Below are positions 1 to 5,786 of a DNA stretch of 5,864 nt, piece by piece; position 1 is the first letter of the stretch, and the number at the start of each line of letters is the position of its first letter. Below the pieces are notes generated by a model, which worked only from the letters and a program-made list of their open reading frames with translations, ran no database searches and had not been told where the DNA came from. The position numbers and the translations under genes are program-made. The stretch spans positions 1-5,864 of the forward strand of contig WTAG01000566.1 in NCBI GenBank assembly GCA_013139755.1, written 5' to 3'. Origin of the DNA: Methylomarinum sp. (lineage in GTDB: Bacteria > Pseudomonadota > Gammaproteobacteria > Methylococcales > Methylomonadaceae).

Positions 1-160
1 TTAAGGCCATTAACGCACTGCGGCGTAATAAAGGGTTCTTATCTTTCAAATTCTTTTTAATCGCGTTTAAAGTATCCCGATCAGGAAAAGCCTGTAATTC
101 CTGAATTGCCGTTGCCCTGGCAATCGCCGGTTGTGACGACTGAACCGCCAGCTTAGCTGG
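1..160 (-). pseudogene. HEAT-repeat protein fragment, 5'-truncated, runs off the left edge
   Basis: Read on the minus strand from 160 to 1, the frame is open and gives a helical repeat: AKLAVQSSQPAIARATAIQ, then ELQAFPDRDTLNAIKKNL, then KDKNPLLRRSALMAL. The spacing of 'QPAIARATA', 'PLLRRSALMAL' and the amphipathic helices is typical of HEAT repeats, like those attached to multihaem cytochrome or TPR proteins in proteobacteria. That parent family is my recollection; no haem motif lies in the visible part. Just upstream (161-163 on the plus strand, tca) is an in-frame TGA, and there is no ATG, GTG or TTG start with a ribosome site. This therefore looks like the C-terminal part of a gene whose front end has been lost, not a gene start. 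The downstream part lies outside the window, so the C-terminus cannot be judged. Confidence 0.55.
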
Positions 161-242
161 TCAAAATATATATGTTGGTTAATAAGTTATACTGTTACTC
201 AATTTCTATCATTCGCTTATATTAACTGTTAGACATTATTAA

Positions 243-545
243 TTTGGCAGCCCCAGTTATCTCTCAATGATGGTGAAAGACTTCGATCGAGCCGATGAAG
301 ATGCCTGACTGGTCAACTTGTCTTACGATTTCTATTACTTTAAATTTCTCGATGGTTTAAGTGCTATTACCAACTCTGGAAGCGGATACACACTAGGTAG
401 CGGCAAGCGAAAAACAGCCAGATTAGGAGGAATGGGGCATCACTGTAGACTATCGCATTATTCTGTCAGCCAAGAAAATAAGGAGCCTTGTGTATTAAGC
501 CATGTTTGTTATAATGTTTATTGTAACTTACTGATCTATAAATAA
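243..545 (+). pseudogene. Decayed OprD-family porin relic (C-terminal barrel part)
   Basis: From 243 the plus strand reads FGSPSYLSMMVKDFDRADEDA, then TGA (306-308), then LVNLSYDFYYFKFLDGLSA and ITNSGSGYT. This aligns nearly residue for residue with the OprD-type gene at the right of the window (FGGTPSYLSIMIEDFDRAGENAW, LVGLSYHFKRLGIEGLSA), with the TGA exactly at its Trp. After about 397 the homology moves to the +1 frame: KQPD, TAG (424-426, where the other copy has Gln), EEWGITVDYR, matching SPDQSEWDITIDYK. An in-frame TAA (240-242) sits directly before the homology and the whole 5' half is missing. The relic thus has two nonsense changes, at least one frameshift and a large truncation. 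Protein identity is clear but codons differ widely, so it is an old paralogue rather than a recent duplication. The TTG-started 75-residue frame at 318-545 is only part of this relic. Similarity beyond 470 is doubtful. Confidence 0.75.
488..515 (+). promoter_or_regulatory. Sigma-70-like extended -10 promoter for the SYLF lipoprotein gene
   Basis: A perfect TATAAT (510-515) is preceded by TG one base upstream (507-508), giving the extended -10 form TGnTATAAT. A partial -35, TTGTGT (488-493), lies 16 bp upstream. The predicted start near 522 would give a leader of about 145 nt before the ATG at 667. The leader (to 666) is T-rich and shows no convincing hairpin, riboswitch or other gene. The promoter lies inside the decayed porin relic. 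Confidence 0.5.
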
Positions 546-666
546 CTTTATATTTTTTGAAGATTCTGTTTTATCCTTTACGGGAAGATTTTTTTCTTTT
601 TTAGTCGTTCATCCTATTAATTCCGCTCGCTTTAGGGATTTTTCAAGTAGCTCATAGGTAAAAATT

Positions 667-1230
667 ATGTTAAACAAAAAATGCTTAAATGTTGTACTCA
701 TAAGCCTGCTTGCTCTCATGGGCTGCCAATCCACCGGAGGCCGATTGGCAAGTTCCGGAGCTGTAATTGACCGCGAAGTTGATGCCGCATTGAAAGAACT
801 TTACGCAGCCACACCTGCTGCTAGAGGCCTGGCAGCGCGCGCAAAAGGCATATTAGTATTTCCAGATATTGTCAAAGCAGGCTTTATGTTCGGCGGACAA
901 TATGGGAGAGGTGGTGCGTTGCGTAAAAAAGGCAGAACAGTCGGCTATTACAATAGTGTAGCCGCATCGTATGGCTTGCAAGTAGGCGTACAGTCGTTTG
1001 GCTATGCGTTGTTTTTTATGAACGATGCTGCGCTGAGCTATCTTGATCGTAGTGAAGGCTGGGAAATCGGTGTTGGTCCTAGCATCGTCGTCGTCGATGC
1101 TGGCGTCGCCAAGTCTCTGACTACAACAACGGGCAAAGATAATATTTATGCTTTTATTTTCAATCAGAAAGGTTTAATGGCCGGTCTGGGTTTGCAGGGT
1201 TCAAAAATCTCCCGTATCAATCCAGATTAG
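667..1230 (+). CDS. SYLF/YSC84-domain lipoprotein
   Basis: This is a 187-residue envelope lipoprotein of the YSC84/SYLF (DUF500, PF04366) family. The N-terminus is a lipoprotein signal: Lys4-Lys5, a hydrophobic stretch, then lipobox Leu17-Met18-Gly19-Cys20. Gln at +2, with no Asp, predicts sorting to the outer membrane. The domain fills the rest: a helical lead (about 33-60), the Gly-rich motif FPDIVKAGFMFGGQYGRGG (65-83), SYGLQVGVQ (101-109) and the conserved tail LMAGLGLQGSKISRI (170-184). Length is normal for bacterial members and the frame is intact. Eukaryotic SYLF domains bind phosphoinositides and actin; the bacterial role is not established, so 'lipid-associated envelope protein' is as far as I go. 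The ATG has a weak AGG 8 nt upstream (656-658). It is convergent with the OprB-type gene. No clear terminator is visible in the gap downstream. Confidence 0.9.
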   Translation: MLNKKCLNVVLISLLALMGCQSTGGRLASSGAVIDREVDAALKELYAATPAARGLAARAKGILVFPDIVKAGFMFGGQYGRGGALRKKGRTVGYYNSVAASYGLQVGVQSFGYALFFMNDAALSYLDRSEGWEIGVGPSIVVVDAGVAKSLTTTTGKDNIYAFIFNQKGLMAGLGLQGSKISRINPD

Positions 1231-1408
1231 AGATATTAGGAGATGGCGGTGCATATTATAGGCTGCAGTCGCTTCATCTGTTGCTTGGTAGTTAGTGAGA
1301 ATGTAAAAAATGACTTTCATATTCTAATCAGATTTAGATTGATGGGTAGGGTAGAGCGAACTATCGTCCGCTATTAAACAGTATTCATCAAAGCTAAGTA
1401 TTAGACCA
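1231..1408. other. Intergenic gap between convergent genes
   Basis: This lies between the stop of the SYLF lipoprotein gene and the stop of the OprB-type gene. I find no stem followed by a T run on either strand. The only symmetry is a weak TCTAA/TTAGA pair near 1322-1337 with no U tract. A 44-codon plus-strand frame (1243-1377) has its AGGAG touching the ATG and encodes a Cys-rich, low-information peptide, so I do not call it. Confidence 0.5.
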
Positions 1409-2755
1409 TTAAAATTTAATTTCAGTTCTAAGGCCAAAAATCCATGCTGTTTTACTTTCTGGCAGGCTAATTGAGGTGAAGCCCGGAGGAATAATACCAA
1501 ACCCCGGATCATCAATCGCTGTGTCAATGATTTGTAAATCAGCAGTGACATGAAACCAGGAGGTAACTTCAGCGTTATACCAAAGTTCAGCACCATTTTC
1601 TTCACTGAGATCTAGGAACCTGAATAATGGTGATTCGGTGAGCTCCAAATGATAAACCCCTAGCCCAAAAGTATCATTTGGACGAGCATTAAAAATACCA
1701 TTTCCTGATATACCGGCAGCTGCTGACCAATCAATAGGATTGCTTTCTCTGTCGGCAATACCAAAACGGGTAAATATGCCCCAGCCTCGACCGTCGTCCC
1801 ATTGTAAATATTGATGGGCATTATGATAGAAAGCCCATGAACTACTTTCCTTGGCTATGCCTTTACCCCTTATCAATCCAGTGAGGGTTGAGCGAGGGTC
1901 ATTATTGAATTTAGTAAATTCATTATTAAAAGCATACAGAACCCCATAAGTTTGCGCTCCAGGAAGATTGCTAATGTCGTATTTAAATTTCCATTCAGTA
2001 GCTATAGTGGTTCCACGGTCAGTTTCAAATGGGTCATGAGTTGCTGATTCTTCAGTGTCAAAAGCAACGATAGAGCCCATTATCCAGTCATTAGGAATAA
2101 AAATCATTCCGCCACCAAGAGTTACCGATGGCACGCTTCTAAATTCGACAGTGGATAAAAGGAATGAGCTGTTCATAAAATGGGAATCAGAACGAGGGCT
2201 ACCAGCTAACTCATTTTCATCACCATCCAAAGTGTTTAGTAGACCGCCAAAAATACCAAACTGAGGTGAAAGAAATTGAGTAAACATTAACTCAGTAAGG
2301 CCGATGGTCTCATCATTAACGTTATCTGAGTCATTAGGTGAGAGAGCATCATTATTTACTGGAGATAGCCCACCTGTATGAGCACTGGTAATATAATCAC
2401 CTACTCTTGATTCAACACGTAATTTCAATAACCCACCTGGCCATAGTCCTGCTTTCCCTGTATCAAGTTGTAGTGATAAATCTTGTGTTGAAACAACACC
2501 ATCATGTTCCTTAATGCCACCTTCAAATAAATTCTGATAAGTGGTTACAACTCTAAAGTCCAGGTGTAGTCCATTTTCTGCAAGGTTCTGCCTAACTCCA
2601 CCCCAATCACCCGTCAGCGTGGATCGGTTCATGAAGTCACCACTGTAATCAGGCGTAGGAAGAATACCTTCTTCTGACAAAACATGACTAGAGTAAAAAA
2701 TACAAAAAAAGATAAAAGTCGATAGGGGTGTCTTATTCAAGAAAATTTTAGTCAT
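1409..2755 (-). CDS. OprB-family (carbohydrate-selective type) outer-membrane porin
   Basis: This is a 448-residue outer-membrane beta-barrel of the OprB family (PF04966). I chose the ATG at 2755. It has GGA 9 nt upstream (2765-2767) and gives a clean Sec signal: MTKIF, a hydrophobic core rich in Phe, then cleavage near VLS/EE at 27-28. A TTG at 2797 would add 14 residues ahead of the signal and falls inside a palindrome. The family signature LTGDWGGVRQNLAENGLHLDF occupies about 47-67. Alternating strands and Asp/Gly-rich loops follow, and the chain ends in Phe (RTEIKF), as expected for BAM-dependent insertion. Known OprB proteins admit glucose and other sugars, but many environmental homologues have no defined substrate and no sugar-catabolic gene lies nearby, so substrate is open. 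The gene is intact and stands alone: an IS scrap and about 280 bp of AT-rich DNA separate it from the next gene upstream. Confidence 0.88.
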   Translation of the reverse strand: MTKIFLNKTPLSTFIFFCIFYSSHVLSEEGILPTPDYSGDFMNRSTLTGDWGGVRQNLAENGLHLDFRVVTTYQNLFEGGIKEHDGVVSTQDLSLQLDTGKAGLWPGGLLKLRVESRVGDYITSAHTGGLSPVNNDALSPNDSDNVNDETIGLTELMFTQFLSPQFGIFGGLLNTLDGDENELAGSPRSDSHFMNSSFLLSTVEFRSVPSVTLGGGMIFIPNDWIMGSIVAFDTEESATHDPFETDRGTTIATEWKFKYDISNLPGAQTYGVLYAFNNEFTKFNNDPRSTLTGLIRGKGIAKESSSWAFYHNAHQYLQWDDGRGWGIFTRFGIADRESNPIDWSAAAGISGNGIFNARPNDTFGLGVYHLELTESPLFRFLDLSEENGAELWYNAEVTSWFHVTADLQIIDTAIDDPGFGIIPPGFTSISLPESKTAWIFGLRTEIKF

Positions 2756-2786
2756 TGATATAATTCCATTGTTATTTATGAAAATC

Positions 2787-2801
2787 ATAGTTGTCAACTA
2801 T
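2787..2801. promoter_or_regulatory. Perfect palindrome upstream of the OprB-type gene, candidate operator
   Basis: ATAGTTG-T-CAACTAT is an exact inverted repeat with 7-bp arms around one base. It ends 31 bp before the chosen ATG (2755). The core TAGT-N5-ACTA fits the loose TnGT...ACnA shape of GntR/FadR-subfamily operators, but no regulator gene is in view. It also contains TTGACA on the minus strand (2797-2792). Confidence 0.4.
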
Positions 2802-3037
2802 CGGGCATTATGAATGGAGGTTTGAAACAATAGACCCAAGTTGCAGTTTTTAATGAAAACAGTAATTTGCCACTTAAGAAGTAGATTGTTTATGTAAGTA
2901 TTAGCATGAATTTGAAAATTTATCAAAACTTTCTCAACATTACTAACGGAATGATGCAAAATCCTGTCTTTACATTTTTATAGTGTTGGAATAATGTTTA
3001 CTTCATATCACAGTTAGCTTCCAACTAAGGAGTGATC
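2802..3037. other. AT-rich intergenic DNA upstream of the OprB-type gene
   Basis: Apart from the promoter candidate, I see only short open frames without ribosome sites, for example 26 codons from 2906 on the plus strand. The part next to 3038 would be expected to contain the remaining end of the IS element, but I cannot identify its terminal inverted repeat with confidence. Confidence 0.4.
2898..2926 (-). promoter_or_regulatory. Possible promoter for the OprB-type gene
   Basis: On the minus strand TTGATA (plus 2926-2921) is followed, 17 bp later, by TAATAC (2903-2898) with TG just before it (TGCTAATAC), an extended -10 form. The -35 is good (5 of 6) and the -10 is poor. Transcription from here would run through the palindrome at 2787-2801 before reaching the start codon. 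Confidence 0.3.
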
Positions 3038-3121
3038 TCAATTAAGCCAAATAATACTTGCAATTAGACTAAGCATGGCCTGGTAAGTTTTAGCTAACCG
3101 TTTATAACTGTAATCCCCCTG
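3038..3121 (-). mobile_element. IS5-family transposase C-terminal scrap
   Basis: On the minus strand, 3121 to 3038 reads QGDYSYKRLAKT, then YQAMLSLIASIIWLN and TGA. The pattern 'YKRLAKTYxAMLxLIAxxIWL-stop' closely resembles the C-terminal helix of IS5-group DDE transposases. Everything upstream (the catalytic DDE domain and the 5' end of the element) is missing. The fragment ends 2 bp from the stop codon of the neighbouring PF13557 gene, so a deletion joined the transposase tail to that gene's 3' end. The exact IS cannot be named from 27 residues and no terminal inverted repeat or target duplication is certain. Confidence 0.6.
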
Positions 3122-3123
3122 TG

Positions 3124-4050
3124 TCACCACAAAATAGACAACCCAGCTGTCAGGGTGTCTGTATCAAGACCGACCGATTCCTGTGTACGTGTGCGAATAT
3201 AAGCGACTTTAATACCCGAACGACGATTAATCGGATAAGCAAAATTGATCGCCCAGGCTGTATCTTGCCTCCGATCATCTTTGTCTACTCCATTTATCCT
3301 ACTTTGCCCACCATAGTCGTAACCAAAGCTCACACCTGCCCAAAGTCCCGGGCGAAACGTATGAATAAGGTGTCCATGAATGATGTAAAGCGGATCTTGA
3401 TCAAGGGTATTCCCATTGAAAAACTCATTATTTTCTGTGTAGAAAGCGACCTCGCCAGTGAGTTCGACAGTCCATTTATCCCGCCTGTGTAGCACGCCGA
3501 ATTGAGGACGGAAGCTAAATCTATTCGCCCCCAAATTGATCAATTTATCGTCCATATAATCACCAGTAGGTAATCGCATGGCTAACCCCATTCCAATGAG
3601 GGTTTCAATATTTGTGTCTTTTCGGTAGGCACCGTATTCCTTTCCACTCAAGGGCGGCGCACCGTATAGATTGAGCGCAAAGCGCAGAAAGGTATCTGAC
3701 AATCCGTGTCTTGATATCGCTGCCGAGGCACCGTTTAACAATCCGTTCCAACGTCCTTCCTGATACGCCTGTGTGATATCAACTCGCGCCGATTTATCTA
3801 ACATTTCAAATGTGTGGATGTACTTGCCCGCCCACGTATTTAATTCTATTTTCGCATCTTCAAGACGTAGAACAGGATCAACGGAAATATCTGCCTCGGT
3901 ATAGGTATATCCAATAGCAGTAAAGTTCATTCCCTTCGGCAGATGATTCCATTGCTGGGGTACTGGCTCCAGGGCAAGACAAGAGGATATTAGACCCATG
4001 ACGAGTAGGCCAGAGAACAGCCACTGCGAAAAATAACGTAGGAAATTCAT
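3124..4050 (-). CDS. PF13557-type outer-membrane transporter (MetA-pathway phenol degradation family)
   Basis: This is a 308-residue protein of the PF13557 'phenol MetA-degradation' family, predicted outer-membrane beta-barrels often found beside aromatic-degradation genes. I prefer the ATG at 4050, which has GGGA 9 nt upstream; a TTG at 4065 lacks a spaced ribosome site. The signal peptide runs to about LISSCLA/LEP (26/27). ISSC could also be read as a lipobox, but barrel proteins of this family normally use signal peptidase I. Family hallmarks are LPTGDYMDDKLINLG near 160-174, NRFSFRPQFG, 'QDPLYIIHGHLIHTFRPGLWAG' (hairpin strands), the Gly-Gly-Gln-Ser loop, and the terminal strands DTLTAGLSILW ending in an aromatic residue. 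The gene is intact. No aromatic-catabolic gene is in view, so a phenol-related role is not supported here; 'putative channel, substrate unknown' is safest. Its 3' end abuts an IS5 transposase scrap. Confidence 0.85.
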   Translation of the reverse strand: MNFLRYFSQWLFSGLLVMGLISSCLALEPVPQQWNHLPKGMNFTAIGYTYTEADISVDPVLRLEDAKIELNTWAGKYIHTFEMLDKSARVDITQAYQEGRWNGLLNGASAAISRHGLSDTFLRFALNLYGAPPLSGKEYGAYRKDTNIETLIGMGLAMRLPTGDYMDDKLINLGANRFSFRPQFGVLHRRDKWTVELTGEVAFYTENNEFFNGNTLDQDPLYIIHGHLIHTFRPGLWAGVSFGYDYGGQSRINGVDKDDRRQDTAWAINFAYPINRRSGIKVAYIRTRTQESVGLDTDTLTAGLSILW

Positions 4051-4172
4051 TCGAGTTAGTCCCAAGCCTGATGAATAGAAACTTTAACGTACTTTTCTAG
4101 GCAGTGGAAACGATTTTAGGAATAAAAAACTAACAGGATGGTGGGGGGGTATGAGTATTATTGTACATTTGC

Positions 4173-4190
4173 TAGGTGATTTATCACCTA
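4173..4190. promoter_or_regulatory. Perfect 18-bp palindrome, candidate operator
   Basis: TAGGTGAT-TT-ATCACCTA has exact 8-bp arms around 2 bp. It lies between the divergent PF13557 gene (start 4050) and the VOC relic (from 4197), where an operator would be expected. No T run follows, so it is not a terminator. I do not recognise the cognate regulator. Confidence 0.4.
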
Positions 4191-4196
4191 TTAACT

Positions 4197-4376
4197 ATGA
4201 AAAATTCCAATTGAAGGTGTCCTGTTTGGCTTGACCAGAATAGTATAGATTTCTATAAAAAACTGGGCTTTGTTCCTCTTCAGACATTAGCGGGCGAATT
4301 AGGCGATAGACCTCAACCACAACCACTTTTTTTATCTATAAGAACTATAGAGCTAGCTCAACAGGATAAAAAATAA
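4197..4376 (+). pseudogene. VOC-fold (glyoxalase/bleomycin-resistance type) gene relic
   Basis: In the frame of the ATG at 4197, the segment 4236-4376 reads QNSIDFYKKLGFVPLQTLAG, then ELGDRPQPQPLFLSIR and TIELAQQDKK-TAA. 'SIDFYKKLGF' is the first helix and strand signature of VOC-fold proteins, and a short beta-strand ending in IEL is typical soon after. The first residues do not stay in one frame. ATG AAA AAT hits TGA at 4212-4214, while the +1 frame from 4204 gives IPIEGVLFGLT, a plausible first beta-strand. A one-base slip in the A run near 4200-4204 and a second shift near 4234-4238 would restore one protein. Total length would be about 58 residues, against the usual 115-150, so the gene is also truncated, and its end overlaps the terminator of the OprD gene. 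Function cannot be assigned. Confidence 0.45.
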
Positions 4377-4395
4377 GGAAACAGATGTGTTTCTT
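4367..4395 (-). terminator. Rho-independent terminator of the OprD-family gene
   Basis: On the minus strand AAGAAACA - CATC - TGTTTCCTT (plus 4395-4375) forms a hairpin of about 8 bp with one bulged or mismatched base, followed by ATTTTTTA (plus 4374-4367). The stem is AT-rich but the U tract is good. It begins at the stop codon of the porin gene (TAA, 4397-4395), as many terminators do. Confidence 0.6.
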
Positions 4396-5744
4396 TATAA
4401 AAACTGCATTTCATAATTCAAAATAACACGATAATCAGTTAGATCCTCTCCAGAGTTGTTTCGGTTAACTGACGCTCTACGCAGACGAAGCCAAAGTCCG
4501 TTAAGTAGTGATTGCTGAGGCTTATAATCGATAGTAATATCCCATTCGCTTTGATCAGGTGAAGCAATTGAACCACTATCAGGTGTGTTTCCATAAGCAT
4601 AATTGCTATAGGCACTTAGACCCTCTATGCCCAAACGTTTAAAATGATAGGATAAGCCAACTAACCATGCATTTTCACCAGCCCGGTCAAAGTCTTCAAT
4701 CATGATAGAGAGATAGCTGGGCGTTCCGCCAAATGGTTTTTGTATTCCTTTGTTTTTGCCTGTGGAAGTGGTGGCAGCGGTTAAAACCATGCTTTGATAA
4801 CTCAAGGATATTTTTCCACCGAAACTATAGGTATCAAAATCACCTCCGATTTCACTACCTGAACTTTGTTGATTAGTATATTGAAGTGACAATTGAATGG
4901 GTATGTCATCCTCAGGGAAAAATACATGATTAGCTTCAGTATAGAAAGTATTCATGTAGTCTTCGGTAAAATAGTTAGCAACGCCGATATCGGTGTTTTC
5001 AGTTAATGAATAACGTGTCCCCAATAAAGCTAGTCCTTTATGAGTTCCTTCAAATCCCGCAGCATGTGAGATATATTCGAATTGGTCTGAATTTCTTTTT
5101 TTCATTTTACGCACATAACCAGCTATCCATTTTAATGAACTATCAGGGTGGGTTAATATGTAGGCTTCAAATGTATTAGGAACCATTCGACTGTCTTGCT
5201 TATTCAAATAAGGTAGATTTAAAGATTGCCTGAACACCTTAACTTCTAGATCTTTGGTAATCTTCCCTAACAGATAAGCCTCGCCCAGAGTTACAAAACC
5301 ATGTTGTCCTGGTTTTAATAACATGGTTCCATCTTTGCTTTGAGGGGCAATGATTTTTTGGGAGGTATAAACACTTGCACCAACTTGTAGAGAATCTTCC
5401 CACCAACCTGACTTGTATTCTAATTTACCTCCATATGTCTAAGCTTCACTATCATTAAATTGATTTTTATCCCTGTTCAAATAGTAAGACCGAAACTGGG
5501 CACTTAAATCAGTATCACGCCAAAAAGCAGCTTGGTTTTCAAGTTTACTTTTTATTTTAGGAAAAAAGCTCCTTTTTCGTTTAAACCTTTCAAATATTTT
5601 TTCCAGACTACCTTTAATTTCTGATGCAGATTCTAAAACTAATTGTTCATCTAGAATGTATTCTGAGCGTTGAGATGCATTGAGCTCATAACTAAAAAGA
5701 AGTGTACAAGTACTAATAATTAAAAGTTTTTCAAACCAGCTCAT
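4395..5744 (-). pseudogene. OprD-family outer-membrane porin interrupted by one amber codon
   Basis: Two reading frames, 5744-5439 and the one below it to 4395, are in the same phase and split only by TAG at 5441-5439. Read through, they give one 449-residue OprD-type porin (PF03573) of normal length. The N-terminus is a Sec signal (MSWFEKLL..., cleavage near LNA/SQ, about residue 23), then a charged 40-residue spacer. Barrel start motifs are AAFWRDTDLSAQFRSYYLNRD (about 72-92) and NDSEA-stop-TYGGKLEYKSGWW. OprD proteins usually have 'EAWAxGG' here, so TAG very likely replaced TGG (Trp, residue 102). The signature LPYLNKQDSRMVPNTFEAY is at about 177-195, and the chain ends NYEMQFL. An in-frame TAA directly precedes the ATG at 5744, fixing the earliest start; no good ribosome site is seen. 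The ATG at 5324 would start a barrel with no signal, so it is unlikely to be used. Family members pass basic amino acids, peptides or carboxylates; the substrate is unknown here. It is a recent pseudogene, a suppressed gene or a sequencing error. Confidence 0.8.
5439..5441 (-). other. In-frame TAG in the OprD-family gene
   Basis: On the minus strand the codon order around the site is GAA GCT TAG ACA TAT GGA GGT. The frame is open for 101 codons before it and 347 after it, and OprD homology is continuous across it. TGG to TAG is one base change. Confidence 0.75.
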
Positions 5745-5786
5745 TTAAATTTTTCACGGTAATTAGGAGGACTTTTTGAATCACTC

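Noticed and set aside
318..545. 75-codon plus-strand frame as a real small gene
   Set aside because: Its first 30 or so residues match the inside of an OprD barrel, it has a TTG start with no ribosome site, and the same homology continues upstream across a stop.
1243..1377. 44-codon plus-strand frame after the lipoprotein gene
   Set aside because: The AGGAG touches the ATG, so the spacing does not work, and the peptide has no recognisable features.
1324..1605. 93-codon minus-strand open frame
   Set aside because: It overlaps the 3' end of the OprB-type gene in another frame, has no family features and no ribosome site; it is a shadow.
2055..2264. 69-codon plus-strand open frame
   Set aside because: It lies wholly antisense inside the OprB-type gene and has no independent support.
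2769..2797. TTGACA (2797-2792) with TAACAA 17 bp downstream as the OprB promoter
   Set aside because: Transcription would begin about 6 nt before the ATG and leave out the GGA ribosome site; the upstream TTGATA/TAATAC pair is more plausible.
3121..3492. 123-codon plus-strand open frame
   Set aside because: It is antisense to the 3' half of the PF13557 gene, whose protein homology is clear; the composition is that of a shadow.
4332..4348. TCTATA-AGAAC-TATAGA hairpin as a terminator
   Set aside because: The T run lies before the stem on the plus strand (an A run after it on the minus strand), so it has the wrong polarity for a terminator on either strand; the AT-only stem is weak.
243..5441. 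Alternative genetic code, because both OprD copies have a stop where Trp is expected
   Set aside because: The codons differ (TGA in one, TAG in the other), the old copy also has frameshifts, and the intact genes end normally at TAA, TAG or TGA and use TGG for Trp.
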